From Algoriphagus boseongensis (GTDB taxonomy: Bacteria > Bacteroidota > Bacteroidia > Cytophagales > Cyclobacteriaceae), in NCBI RefSeq assembly GCF_004362805.1, contig NZ_SNYF01000005.1:62001-126000 (forward strand): 64,000 nucleotides of DNA, given 5' to 3'. The translations under genes were made by a program, and so were the position numbers. The notes under the pieces are model-generated. The model made no database searches, was not told the origin of the DNA, and saw only the letters and a list, made by a program, of their open reading frames with translations. Positions 17,213 to 26,328 of this stretch are shown here, piece by piece (position 1 is the first letter of the stretch; each line of letters starts with the position of its first letter).

Positions 17213-17239
17213 ATAGGGGTAAGGCGAAGCTGAATTGTC
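17213..17239 (+). promoter_or_regulatory. Second copy of the candidate ECF-sigma promoter
   Basis: ATAGGGGTA (17213-17221), 13-nt spacer, TTGTC (17235-17239), 27 nt before the ATG at 17267. It is the same bipartite motif as at 13872-13898. The intervening spacers differ, which argues that the motif is conserved by function rather than by recent duplication. Confidence 0.6.
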
Positions 17240-17266
17240 CTACTACTGAAAACTAAACCAAGTAGT

Positions 17267-18466
17267 ATGAAAACGATTCATAAATTTTTGATGGTGGCTG
17301 CATTTGGATTTGCACATCCTTTCCATGCAGCTGCCTTTCAATCCTCCGACAAAAGCGAGGAAAAAGTAGAAAACCAGAGATCCAGCTCCATTCAGTTCAA
17401 TCCATTCAGCAAGGATTTCTCAGATACGGTAACGGTTCCTTTTCAGTTCTCTTTTGTTCCTTTTGTCGGAACGAATGGGACAAATTCCGGAAATGTGATC
17501 AATGAGGTATCCATCAATTTCTTTGGAGGCTATTCTGCGGGTACCACATCTTTTGAGATGGCCAGTTTATTCAATATCAACCGAGGAGAGATGTCAGGAG
17601 TCCAATTGGCGGGGCTTTTTAACCAAGTAGGAGGAAAAGTCGATGGGGTGCAGCTGGCAGGACTTTTCAATTCCAATCTTGATTCGGTCAGGGGAGTTCA
17701 GCTAGCCGGATTGACCAATTTTACAACCGGTTCAGTGGAGGGGGTTCAGATTTCCGGGCTGGCAAATTTTTCTCCCAAAGCTGTAAAAGGAGTTCAATTG
17801 GCAGGATTGCTTAATTTTTCTGCAGCAGATTTAGAAGGTTCCCAAATTGCCGGGCTGGTTAATTTCACCGCTCATGAGGTGAAAGGCTCTCAGGTTGGAT
17901 TGCTGAATTTCGCTGGGAAAGTGGATGGCTTCCAACTCGGCTTGTTTAACTATGCGGATAGCATGAGTGGAGTGCCAGTCGGCTTGATGAGTTTTGTGCG
18001 TGGAGGATACCATACGGTTGAGTTTGGAGCCACGGATATTCTGCCCTTTAATTTGGCTTTGAGAAGTGGGAAGCGGGAATTTTACACCTTTTTTCAGGCT
18101 GGAATCCGTCCTGATTTGGACAGAGAAGTAACCTGGTCTTTTGGATATGGCGTGGGTACCTCTCCCAGACTTGGCCAAAAACTCTTTTTGAATATTGAGG
18201 TAAGTTCAGAGCAATTGAATAAGGGAAATGTCCAAGCGGTAAACCTGATCAATAGATTTTATGTAGGAGGGGAATGGCAGGCGACCAAGCGGTTTGCGAT
18301 TTATGCGGGCCCGACCATCAATTTTAGAGTTTATGAAACTGACTTTGAAGGGCATCCCGACCTTTTTACCTATTCCTTTCCGACTATACGAAATGAAAAA
18401 TTCTATGCTGAAAACATAGGCAGCCAAATGTGGTATGGCTTCAAGGCTGGATTCCGGTTCTTTTAA
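17267..18466 (+). CDS. Surface-repeat outer membrane protein, paralogue lacking the STN domain
   Basis: The product is 399 residues with a signal region (about 1-24). It closely parallels the second half of the preceding protein: the FVPFVGTN segment, seven or so repeats such as GVQLAGLFN and GVQISGLANF (about 100-228), the shared NYADS-SGVPVG-L-SFVR block, and a barrel-like end WYGFKAGFRFF. It lacks the STN and regulatory-like domains. Its own promoter carries the motif shared with the sigma gene, so it is probably the regulon target or a co-receptor. The function is unknown. Confidence 0.75.
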   Translation: MKTIHKFLMVAAFGFAHPFHAAAFQSSDKSEEKVENQRSSSIQFNPFSKDFSDTVTVPFQFSFVPFVGTNGTNSGNVINEVSINFFGGYSAGTTSFEMASLFNINRGEMSGVQLAGLFNQVGGKVDGVQLAGLFNSNLDSVRGVQLAGLTNFTTGSVEGVQISGLANFSPKAVKGVQLAGLLNFSAADLEGSQIAGLVNFTAHEVKGSQVGLLNFAGKVDGFQLGLFNYADSMSGVPVGLMSFVRGGYHTVEFGATDILPFNLALRSGKREFYTFFQAGIRPDLDREVTWSFGYGVGTSPRLGQKLFLNIEVSSEQLNKGNVQAVNLINRFYVGGEWQATKRFAIYAGPTINFRVYETDFEGHPDLFTYSFPTIRNEKFYAENIGSQMWYGFKAGFRFF

Positions 18467-18477
18467 AATAAAACAAT

Positions 18478-18505
18478 AAAAAAGGGGAGCTAACTCCTCT
18501 TTTTT
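18478..18505. terminator. Bidirectional terminator between convergent genes
   Basis: An A run, GGGGAG (18484-18489), loop CTAA, CTCCTC (18494-18499) and a T run form a stem with one G-T wobble. It serves the gene ending at 18466 and, on the other strand, the gene whose stop codon is at 18504-18506. Confidence 0.75.
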
Positions 18506-18932
18506 AGGATACCGGCTTTCTGAATGCCTGTCGGGCCAGAAGCTTCCAGCTTCCGTCTTCTTTGATCCAGACCATGAGCAAACCTAAGTCGAGCTTATTG
18601 ACATTGGTTTGGTTGGCAATTTCTCCATGGACATTGTAGCGGACCATCGCAAGATTTTCTCCATGAAAAGCCACCCAAAGGTCACTGACATCCCAAACCT
18701 GATAATCCTGACTTTTGGTCTCAAAGACTTTTAGAAATTCCTCCTGAGTTTCAATTTGTCCACTGGAATGTCCATAGCTGAGATCTTTTGAGGTTAGGGT
18801 TCTCAAAGTGACATGATCCTCCGCCAGCATGGCTACCCGGAGTTTTTCCACTGCGGTAATTACTTCCATTTGAGATTGAGAAAAAGCCAATTGACTTATC
18901 AGACAAAAACAAGTGATCAAGAAATATTTCAT
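18504..18932 (-). CDS. Secreted DUF4440 / NTF2-like protein
   Basis: The product is 142 residues with a signal peptide ending LAFSQS. The mature part matches the SnoaL/DUF4440 cone fold: an N-terminal helix (VEKLRVAMLAEDHVTLRTL), DLSYGHSSG, and a C-terminal strand pattern MVWIKEDGSWKLLARQA. Such domains bind small ligands or have minor hydrolase or isomerase activities; no function can be assigned. It is the last gene of a minus-strand run beginning at 21044 or further upstream. Confidence 0.75.
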   Translation of the reverse strand: MKYFLITCFCLISQLAFSQSQMEVITAVEKLRVAMLAEDHVTLRTLTSKDLSYGHSSGQIETQEEFLKVFETKSQDYQVWDVSDLWVAFHGENLAMVRYNVHGEIANQTNVNKLDLGLLMVWIKEDGSWKLLARQAFRKPVS

Positions 18933-18971
18933 GGGTTTTGGGTTTGCGTTAGAAGGTTGAGAATCGATAGC

Positions 18972-19406
18972 TTATTTGGTTTTGGGGCTGCTAGTTCGTT
19001 TTGCCCCAGCTAGTGAAGCGCCTATAAATGCCATTGGAAAATAAGCTCCCAAAAGGTCTACCACATTAAACCAAAGTGGAGCCGGTAAGCTCATCACATT
19101 TATTGTTCCTCCGATAAAGAACATCAAGCCAATAAACATGGCCAAATACCATTTATAGCTAGCAGCAATTTTTGCAGTCAAAAAAGCCCCAACCAAGGTT
19201 CCTAAGGCATGTGCTAAAAATGGAAAAAGGAAATGCTTTGGCTCCATAAGTGGCATGGCAGCAGTGAGTCCTTCCATTGTAGTCAGATCTGCTCCTTCCG
19301 GTGGGGGAATGATAGATCCACTGATTAGAATAAGTCCCATGTTTACCGTAGCGCCTACCAAAAGGCCTACAAGTACTGCCGCGAAGTTTTTGAGGATTGG
19401 ATTCAT
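18972..19406 (-). CDS. Four-helix membrane protein of unknown function
   Basis: The product is 144 residues with four hydrophobic segments at about 8-30, 62-82, 87-107 and 112-135. It has glycine-rich small-residue helices (VLVGLLVGATVNMGL). I do not recognise a named family. It follows the DUF1003 gene by 4 nt and is probably cotranscribed with it. Confidence 0.65.
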   Translation of the reverse strand: MNPILKNFAAVLVGLLVGATVNMGLILISGSIIPPPEGADLTTMEGLTAAMPLMEPKHFLFPFLAHALGTLVGAFLTAKIAASYKWYLAMFIGLMFFIGGTINVMSLPAPLWFNVVDLLGAYFPMAFIGASLAGAKRTSSPKTK

Positions 19407-19410
19407 AGGG

Positions 19411-20106
19411 TTAGGCCTTTTTTTCTTTGACTTTATTCAAAAGATCTTCCAAATAGTCGATTTGGACTTCTTGGATCTCGAGTAATTTTTTGTTTTGGTG
19501 AACAAGCAAATGGTCCATTTTTTCGCTGAGGAGTTTGATTTCCAGTTCGGCCTTGAGGTTGATTTGGTAATCATGTTCTGCTCGCTTCCTGTCCTTGGAT
19601 TCTTGTCTGTTTTGGCTCATCATAATAATCGGAGCCTGGATAGCTGCCAGACAGGACAAGATTAGATTAAGCAAAATGAAAGGATAAGGATCAAATGGTT
19701 TGCTGACCAAAATAAAAATATTGATCGCCATCCAGATAAACAGGAAGCTAAAGAAGATCGTGATAAAGGTCCAACTCCCACCAAAGGAAGCAATCTTATC
19801 CGCCAATCTATCCCCAAAAGTCAGGGCTTCTTCCTCTTCCTGGATTTTTTCCGAAAGCGTGGAATTGTTCCTGATCGCTTCCATCACATTTCTATCGATC
19901 AGGGCAAGTTCTCCTTTTTCCTGCTCAATGAGAGTAGTCAGATAGAGTCTTCTGTAATGGTTTAATTCACTCAGGGAAATATAATCGCTGGCCTGAAACC
20001 CGGGATGCTCCAGCTGTATCAGTTCAAAAATTCCTGATCGGATATCACTTCCCAAAACAGCCTCCCCGTTGGGAATGTGCGCCTTACTGAGGTAGCTAAG
20101 TTTCAC
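19411..20106 (-). CDS. DUF1003 family membrane protein (GTG start)
   Basis: The product is 231 residues. The DUF1003 core (about 95-200) has GDRLADKIASFGGSWTFI, two close transmembrane helices separated by FDPYPFILLN, and MSQNRQESKDRKRAEHDY. The start is the GTG at 20104-20106, preceded by AAGGAAA on the coding strand; no nearby in-frame ATG keeps the N-terminal region. The role of DUF1003 is unknown. The C-terminal helix-rich tail may form a coiled coil. Confidence 0.8.
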   Translation of the reverse strand: MKLSYLSKAHIPNGEAVLGSDIRSGIFELIQLEHPGFQASDYISLSELNHYRRLYLTTLIEQEKGELALIDRNVMEAIRNNSTLSEKIQEEEEALTFGDRLADKIASFGGSWTFITIFFSFLFIWMAINIFILVSKPFDPYPFILLNLILSCLAAIQAPIIMMSQNRQESKDRKRAEHDYQINLKAELEIKLLSEKMDHLLVHQNKKLLEIQEVQIDYLEDLLNKVKEKKA

Positions 20107-20112
20107 AGGTGC

Positions 20113-20466
20113 TTATTTCCTTTTTCCTTTGAAAGTTCCTTTTGCCATCCCCGCCAAATCCACGGTGCCGCTGATTTCATCTTGAGTGGCTTTCCCATCG
20201 TAAGTGATCTTGTTTCCCTGAATTTCAAATTCCAGGTGAAGGACATCTCCTTTCAAAGTCCCTTTTACCTGGGATTCTCCAAGGCTTCCGTTGTAGGTTC
20301 CGGTGATGTTTTCTCCTGTTTGCTTCAGGACAAAACTAGGGGAGCCGCTTCCCATATCGGTTTCCACCTCTACCACCCAGGCTCCGGTAAGGTCAATGTC
20401 TTTTTGCGTAAATGATGATAAAACTAGGAGTGAGGCGAGTAAAAAACTCAAACTTAAAGCTTTCAT
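20113..20466 (-). CDS. Small secreted beta-rich protein of unknown function
   Basis: The product is 117 residues if the ATG at 20464-20466 is used, which places a clean signal peptide (MKALSLSFLLASLLVLSSFT) at the start. A start further upstream at 20508 would add 14 residues of leader and is less likely. The mature part has alternating strands with TGxWxxxxxT at the start and repeated GT.. turns (ENITGTYNG, QVKGTLKGD, DEISGTVDLAG), a lipocalin-like or META-like sandwich. The function is unknown. Confidence 0.65.
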   Translation of the reverse strand: MKALSLSFLLASLLVLSSFTQKDIDLTGAWVVEVETDMGSGSPSFVLKQTGENITGTYNGSLGESQVKGTLKGDVLHLEFEIQGNKITYDGKATQDEISGTVDLAGMAKGTFKGKRK

Positions 20467-20504
20467 AAGTTCTTGATTTAGTATTAAAAAGGTAAGCAAA
20501 AAAA

Positions 20505-21044
20505 TCAAAAAAGAGGTATCTGGCCCTGAGGTTGTGCAGATTTGGCTCCTTCCAGTTTCAAAAGTTTTTTCTTCGCATCCAGTCCACCGGCATAACCGAC
20601 CAGACTTCCATCCGAACCTATAATTCGATGACAGGGGATCAGGATAGAAATTGCATTGGCTCCATTGGCAGAAGCAACGGCTCGAATGGCATCAGGATTT
20701 CCAAGGTCTTGGGAAAGCTGGAGGTAACTTCTGGTTTCTCCAAAAGGAATTGCTAGCAGGCTATCCCAAACACTTTTCTGAAAATCTGTCCCCACAGTTA
20801 ACAAGGGAATTGAAAAGTCTTTTCTTTTTCCGGTGAAAAATTCATCCAATTGAGAAATGGTTTGTTCTAAAACCGGGTGGGAACCTTCCTCCATTTCAGC
20901 ATTTAGACCCTTTTTGAGACGCTCATCCACAGCCTGTCTCATCTTGCGAAATTTCCAGTCGCAGAGGCAAAGCCGATCTTGAAACACCCCTAAAACCAAT
21001 TCCCCCAAGGGACTTTTGTAGGATTGGGTTAGGATTTTTTCCAT
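20505..21044 (-). CDS. ogt: Methylated-DNA--protein-cysteine S-methyltransferase
   Basis: The product is 179 residues. It has an N-terminal ribonuclease-like domain and a C-terminal DNA-binding domain with a helix-turn-helix, then the active-site motif IPCHRIIGSDGSLVGYAGG. The Cys of PCHR takes the methyl group from O6-methylguanine in a suicide reaction. It stands in a minus-strand run between the AKR-RidA fusion and small membrane proteins. The family call is firm; ogt rather than ada is chosen because no AraC domain is present. Confidence 0.92.
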   Translation of the reverse strand: MEKILTQSYKSPLGELVLGVFQDRLCLCDWKFRKMRQAVDERLKKGLNAEMEEGSHPVLEQTISQLDEFFTGKRKDFSIPLLTVGTDFQKSVWDSLLAIPFGETRSYLQLSQDLGNPDAIRAVASANGANAISILIPCHRIIGSDGSLVGYAGGLDAKKKLLKLEGAKSAQPQGQIPLF

Positions 21045-21106
21045 GAGTTTTAATGGGTTGAATGGATCGAAAGGTACCTAAAAGAAAGTCGGGACCTCGT
21101 TTGACT

Positions 21107-22561
21107 TTAATTTTCTACGACAGCTTCTGCCTCGATTTCTACCAGATAATCATCTCCGATCAGGTCAGCTCTAACCATGGTATTTGCGGGTTGAATTCCG
21201 GCAAAACGCTGTCCATGTGCTCGGGAGATAGGTTCCCACTGATCTACATTTCGGATAAAGATGCGTGTTCTGATGACCTGATCCATTTTTCCACCCAAGG
21301 AAAGAATGGCTCCTTCAATTTTATCCAAGATAAAATGAGTTTGAGCTCCTGGATCCGATCCGCCCATTGCCCTTGAGCCATGTGTGGCGGTAGTTCCGGA
21401 GACCAGGATTCGATTCCCTTTTCGAACTGCTCTGCTAAACCCCGCGATGTCCTCCCAAATCGTACCACTCAAAGCCTTGGTTCTTCCATCTCCCCCAGCT
21501 TGGGTAGGGTAGGGAGCGGGAAAGCTTTCTACATGATGGCTTAAATCTCCTGAGGCAGTAAGGAATGGAGGTTTTCTATATTCATCTCCACAATCTCCGG
21601 GGATTTTATGCAGGGTTTCCAATTGTTCTTTGATCATTTTTTGATCTTCCTGATTCAGGGAAATTGAGAAAAGTTTTTCCTGATCGGTAATGTGCTCACT
21701 TTGCCCCAGTCTTGCCCCGATAATTACTCCTCCAACTGATGGCTGATTTAAAATGTAATGACTTGCCAAGGTGGCAATGCTTACCTGATGCTTTTGAGCT
21801 AATTGATGTAGGGTTCTTAGCAAACTTTGAAATGAAGCCCATCCGCCCGCCTGATCGATAAATCGTTTGTACTTCATCTGAGACCAAGTCAAAGATTCGT
21901 CAAGCTTCGGCTCAGCTTTATCCAGCCACTTTTCAGATAAAAATCCTCCGGCAACTGTCCCGAAAGCTAAAATTTTCACTCCATGCTTGAGGCATAATTG
22001 GGTCATTTCCCCAGCAGCTCTTTGGTCGAGAAGGGAGTAGCAAATCTGATTTGAAACCACCTCGATCCCTGAATTCAAGACAATGCTCAAGTGTGCAGTA
22101 TCAAAATTGGTCAGACCCAAATGCTTGATTTTTCCTTCCTTTTTCAATTCCTGAAGCCAAAACAGACAATCCACCCAACTGGGATGAGCATATTGCCAGG
22201 CGTGAAATTGCATCAAATCGATTTGATCGGTTTTCATCCGGATAAGCGCAGTTTCCACTGCCTTTTTCACCTGATCTTGGGTGATTCGATCTGGAGAAGG
22301 CACCCATTTGGTGAAGAATTGGGCTGAGTTTTTCCCATAGGTCTGGCGATAGACTCCGGCGATTTCTTCAGACGATCCATAGTGATCGGCCATGTCAAAG
22401 GTGGTGAAGCCAGCTTCAACATAGGCGTGCATGGCCTTAGCTGCCAGATTTGGGTCCACTTTTGTCCCATCACGCTCCATATCGGCGATCTGCCAAAGTC
22501 CATTGAGCACTCTGCTGATTTTAAGTCCAGGGGCTAATTCTGTATATCGATTTGCTGTCAT
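21107..22561 (-). CDS. Aldo/keto reductase fused to a RidA-like domain
   Basis: The product is 484 residues. Residues 1-330 form an aldo/keto reductase barrel with the catalytic tetrad D56, Y61, K85 and H120. About 355-484 is a full RidA/YjgF domain (GNRILVSGTTATHG to VEIEAEAVVEN). The Arg that RidA deaminases keep in a PAR motif is replaced by Asn (PAN, N460), so 2-aminoacrylate deaminase activity is doubtful. The gene starts 1 nt after the stop of the APC permease, implying one transcript and perhaps a shared catabolic substrate such as an amine, amino acid or aldehyde. A second, secreted RidA with the Arg intact lies at 61227. Confidence 0.88.
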   Translation of the reverse strand: MTANRYTELAPGLKISRVLNGLWQIADMERDGTKVDPNLAAKAMHAYVEAGFTTFDMADHYGSSEEIAGVYRQTYGKNSAQFFTKWVPSPDRITQDQVKKAVETALIRMKTDQIDLMQFHAWQYAHPSWVDCLFWLQELKKEGKIKHLGLTNFDTAHLSIVLNSGIEVVSNQICYSLLDQRAAGEMTQLCLKHGVKILAFGTVAGGFLSEKWLDKAEPKLDESLTWSQMKYKRFIDQAGGWASFQSLLRTLHQLAQKHQVSIATLASHYILNQPSVGGVIIGARLGQSEHITDQEKLFSISLNQEDQKMIKEQLETLHKIPGDCGDEYRKPPFLTASGDLSHHVESFPAPYPTQAGGDGRTKALSGTIWEDIAGFSRAVRKGNRILVSGTTATHGSRAMGGSDPGAQTHFILDKIEGAILSLGGKMDQVIRTRIFIRNVDQWEPISRAHGQRFAGIQPANTMVRADLIGDDYLVEIEAEAVVEN

Positions 22562-22562
22562 G

Positions 22563-24044
22563 TTAATTTTCCGGTAGTTCTTTGAAGCTTTTTTCCAGCT
22601 CAGGATTTTCTTGTTTTAACTTTTTCCATCGGTAAAAAAAGTAAAGGGAAGCCGTTCCCATCACGAGCAGCCAAACCCAAGTGGAATGAAAATACCACTC
22701 AGACACATCCGCTTTGAGGTCTTTACTCACGTGAATGATTAAGAAGGAAGTCAAGAAAAGAATTCCTCCGATTCCAATCAGCAGCTGAAGAGAGTCGCTT
22801 TTGAATACTGAAACTCGGGCATGAAGGGAGGGATTTCTTTTTTTGAAAAAAACCAAAGCCAAACACATGAGCAGAAAGTTGACCAGCATGGAAGTGACCA
22901 TGATGTCGATTCCCAGAAAAAAGTCTCCGGCAAAATGACTTCCCAAAACTCCAATTGTTGAGACCGAACCGCTGACTACAATGGCTCTGGCTGGAGTTTG
23001 GTTTTTGGAGGAAATTTTGGCCAAGGATCTCGGGAAAATTCCATCCTCAGCCCAAGAAAATACCAGCCTGGAAACGGATAAAATCATTGCAGGTAGATCG
23101 TTCAATAAAGCAATAGCTGCTCCCAAAAGAATTACAACTCCAAGAGACGAAGGTAGCAAGTAGGCCAAAAGACCCGCGGCACTCAGGTCTTTTTCCAAAG
23201 CTTCCGAGGCTACAAATTCCCAAGGAATGGCATGGTACACTGCACTGGTAAAACTGAAATAAAATATCCCAACTCCGAAAATGGCCAATCCAATGGCTCT
23301 AGGGAGATTTTTACTAGGATTTTTTGCCTCTCCTCCTGCCTGTGCAATGGCATCAAAACCGATGAAACTTGAAAAAAGCAAGGCTGAAGCTGACAGGAAA
23401 GTACCCCAATCGAAAACAGCAGGAAGGGAAATGACCTCCCGGTTTTCCTTGGTTTTTAAGACTTCTATAAAATCATTCTGATTAAAAAAGAAACCGGAAA
23501 TGATCACCAACCCTCCCAAAACAAACATCAGAATCATCAGGGGAATCAGGGTTTTTTCGTAGGATTTGATTCCTTTTAGGTTGATCCCCACAAAAGTCCA
23601 AAGCAAAAGGAGTGAGAGCGTCACTCGAATTGTTCCTATTTCCAGCCAATCACCAATCTCTGCCCAGCCTAAAGCCAAGGCCACATCCCTGAAAAAGGGA
23701 ACGACCACGTAGGCGATTACGCCAATGACTATGGATAATCCGAACCATTGGGAAAAGCTGGCCACAAATCCCCAAAATGGATGCAAGGCCCGACTGGCAT
23801 AGAGGTAGGAGCCACCGGCTCTTGGCATGGCCGAGGATAAAACCGTGTAGGCAAAAGCCGCAAAAACCGCAGGAATAGCTGCAAAAAGAAAAGCCGGTAA
23901 AACGTAGGGGCCAATCCCGGGAACATTTCTCTGGATCATAAATGGCACCACATAGATGGATGCCCCAATCATGGAGCAGATTCCGGTGGCGGTTAATCCA
24001 AGAAGTCCGAGTTGTCGGGAAAGGGTAGGAGAAGCTTGACTCAT
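22563..24044 (-). CDS. APC-family amino acid permease
   Basis: The product is 493 residues with 12 predicted helices. The first contains GLTATGICSMIGASIYVVPF, the APC signature with its unwound GxG-like helix. SxxFIGFDAIAQAGGEAKNPSKNLPRAI is the helix 6-7 region of the family. It transports amino acids or amines by proton or sodium symport or exchange; the substrate is unknown. It leads an operon with the AKR-RidA fusion. It is divergent from pta, with a 184-bp spacer. Confidence 0.88.
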   Translation of the reverse strand: MSQASPTLSRQLGLLGLTATGICSMIGASIYVVPFMIQRNVPGIGPYVLPAFLFAAIPAVFAAFAYTVLSSAMPRAGGSYLYASRALHPFWGFVASFSQWFGLSIVIGVIAYVVVPFFRDVALALGWAEIGDWLEIGTIRVTLSLLLLWTFVGINLKGIKSYEKTLIPLMILMFVLGGLVIISGFFFNQNDFIEVLKTKENREVISLPAVFDWGTFLSASALLFSSFIGFDAIAQAGGEAKNPSKNLPRAIGLAIFGVGIFYFSFTSAVYHAIPWEFVASEALEKDLSAAGLLAYLLPSSLGVVILLGAAIALLNDLPAMILSVSRLVFSWAEDGIFPRSLAKISSKNQTPARAIVVSGSVSTIGVLGSHFAGDFFLGIDIMVTSMLVNFLLMCLALVFFKKRNPSLHARVSVFKSDSLQLLIGIGGILFLTSFLIIHVSKDLKADVSEWYFHSTWVWLLVMGTASLYFFYRWKKLKQENPELEKSFKELPEN

Positions 24045-24228
24045 AGTTCGGAGGGGAAAATAAAAGATTTGTCAGGCAAAACATAACGATACCTGATTTG
24101 CCGAGAGTAAATTCTTTCGCAAGGAGGATTTGATCATTATTTTTTCCTGAACTGACCTTTGTCAGCTTTTTTTTACCCTTCTTTCCTGTACTTTGGGCAC
24201 TGAAGTTTTACGTTTAAATCTTCAAAAA

Positions 24229-26328
24229 ATGACCAATGCTATTTATTTAACTACCACCGAACCCTACTCAGGAAAATCAATTTTTGCCTTGGGTTTGATG
24301 AATTTTCTAGCTTCCAAAACCGATCGCTTAGCCTATTTCAAGCCGATAATTTCCGGAAATAAGACGGAAAAAGACCGAAGATTGGAATTGATCGGGAAGC
24401 ATTTCAACCTGCCTCAAGGCTATGAGGAAATGTATGCCTTCACCAGGAAAAAGGCGATCAAAGAAATCAACAAAGGCAATGAGTCTTTTTTGATCGATAC
24501 CATCATCGATAAGTTTAAAAACCTTCAGGATCAGGCTGATTTTGTGGTAGTCGAGGGCACAGACTTTACCGATGTGAATACCAATGTGGAGTTTGACGGA
24601 AATGTGGCTATCGCAAAAAATCTGGGAATACCTGCTGCCATTATCTTGAATTGTGCAGGAAGAACTCCTTCAGAAATCTTGGATTTGGCTATGGCAACCA
24701 CCAATAGCTTTATGGTCAAGGGAGTTCAGGTGTTGACAGTGGTCGCGAATAAGGTCGAAAAAACAAAACTGGAAGAAGTGCTGAGAAGATTGAATCATGT
24801 CTTGCCTTCCAGTATTTTGGTTACCGCTATTCCAACCCATGAATCCTTGAGTAATCCCACCTTGGAAGAGATTCGGGAATCCTTGGGTGCAAAATTGCTT
24901 TTTGGAGAAAAGCTGCTGACGAACCGTGTGGATCACTCCATTGTTGGGGCCATGCAGTTGCATAATTTTTTGGAAAGGCTGAAAAACAATACCTTGGTTG
25001 TGACTCCCGGAGACCGTGGAGATATCATTATTGGGGCACTTCAGGCCAATGTTTCCAGGAATTTTGGAAAGGTGGCGGGTATCATTGTTTCCGGAGGGAT
25101 GTATCCTGAGCCTTCCATTGTGAAGTTGATCGAGGGGCTGGAAACCATCGTTCCGATTCTTCAGGTGGAAGATGGGACCTTCATGGTAGTCACTCAGGTG
25201 AATCAAATCAGGGCAAGGATTTCAGCTTCGGACAAGGAAAAAATTGCTTTGGCTATCCGTCTTTTCGAAGAAAATGTAGACGAAAAAGCCCTTTCTGATC
25301 GGATAGTGAATTTCAATTCTGAAATCATGACTCCGAGAATGTTCCAATACCAAATAGTCAAAAGGGCTAAAGAACAAAAGAAACATATTGTATTGCCGGA
25401 GGGGACAGATGAGAGAATCCTGATCGCAGCTGATATGCTAATTCGGCAAAAGGTGGTAGATCTGACGATTTTGGGAGATCGGGAAGAAATAGAAGTAGCC
25501 GTCAAGAAACTCAACCTTTCCCTTGATTTGGATCAGGTGAATATTGAAAATCCTACCGATTCTCCAAGATTTGAAGCCTATGCACAGACGCTTTACGAAC
25601 TCCGAAAAAGCAAGGGAGTCACCTTGGAAATGGCCAAAGACCTGATGCAGGATGTATCCTATTTTGGGACCATGATGGTTTACAAAGGTGAAGCAGATGG
25701 GATGGTTTCTGGAGCGGTTCACACAACCCAGCACACCATTCGACCCGCCCTTCAGTTTGTCAAGACAAAACCCGGGGTAAATACGGTTTCTTCCGTGTTT
25801 TTCATGTGCCTGCCAAATCGTGTTTCGGTATTCGGAGATTGCGCCGTGGTTCCGAATCCTACTTCAGAGCAATTGGCGGATATAGCGATTTCTTCTGCGG
25901 AATCTGCAATGATGTTTGGGATTGAACCGAAAATCGCCATGCTTTCCTACTCATCAGGTACCTCGGGAGAAGGGGAGGAAGTGGAAAAAGTTCGAAAAGC
26001 CACCCTTTTGGTAAAAGAAAGAAGACCTGATCTAAAAGTAGAGGGGCCAATTCAATACGATGCCGCGGTGGATCCAGGAGTGGGAAGGCAAAAGCTCCCC
26101 AATTCAGAAGTGGCTGGTCAGGCTAGCGTGCTTATTTTCCCGGATTTAAATACAGGAAATAATACTTACAAAGCTGTTCAGCGGGAGACAGGGGCCATTG
26201 CCATTGGTCCAATGCTTCAGGGACTCAATAAACCCGTAAATGACCTGAGCCGAGGCTGTACTGTGATTGACGTTTTCAATACGGTGGTGATTACGGCGAT
26301 TCAAGCGCAAGAGTCAAGTGTGAAATGA
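24229..26328 (+). CDS. pta: Phosphate acetyltransferase, long form
   Basis: The product is 699 residues and converts acetyl-CoA and phosphate to acetyl phosphate. The three-part long form is seen: a P-loop AAA/CobQ-like domain (about 2-210, TTTEPYSGKS), a DRTGG domain (about 218-330) and the catalytic PTA_PTB domain (about 374-695), with LPEGTDERI and the SYSSGTSGEG segment. I use the ATG at 24229; an upstream TTG at 24193 lies in the promoter region. Acetate kinase follows 302 bp downstream. The usual tight pta-ackA spacing is broken by a repeat island. Confidence 0.93.
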   Translation: MTNAIYLTTTEPYSGKSIFALGLMNFLASKTDRLAYFKPIISGNKTEKDRRLELIGKHFNLPQGYEEMYAFTRKKAIKEINKGNESFLIDTIIDKFKNLQDQADFVVVEGTDFTDVNTNVEFDGNVAIAKNLGIPAAIILNCAGRTPSEILDLAMATTNSFMVKGVQVLTVVANKVEKTKLEEVLRRLNHVLPSSILVTAIPTHESLSNPTLEEIRESLGAKLLFGEKLLTNRVDHSIVGAMQLHNFLERLKNNTLVVTPGDRGDIIIGALQANVSRNFGKVAGIIVSGGMYPEPSIVKLIEGLETIVPILQVEDGTFMVVTQVNQIRARISASDKEKIALAIRLFEENVDEKALSDRIVNFNSEIMTPRMFQYQIVKRAKEQKKHIVLPEGTDERILIAADMLIRQKVVDLTILGDREEIEVAVKKLNLSLDLDQVNIENPTDSPRFEAYAQTLYELRKSKGVTLEMAKDLMQDVSYFGTMMVYKGEADGMVSGAVHTTQHTIRPALQFVKTKPGVNTVSSVFFMCLPNRVSVFGDCAVVPNPTSEQLADIAISSAESAMMFGIEPKIAMLSYSSGTSGEGEEVEKVRKATLLVKERRPDLKVEGPIQYDAAVDPGVGRQKLPNSEVAGQASVLIFPDLNTGNNTYKAVQRETGAIAIGPMLQGLNKPVNDLSRGCTVIDVFNTVVITAIQAQESSVK

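Noticed and set aside
24670-25206. 178-codon frame antisense to pta
   Set aside because: It lies wholly inside a well-conserved gene and shows no domain.
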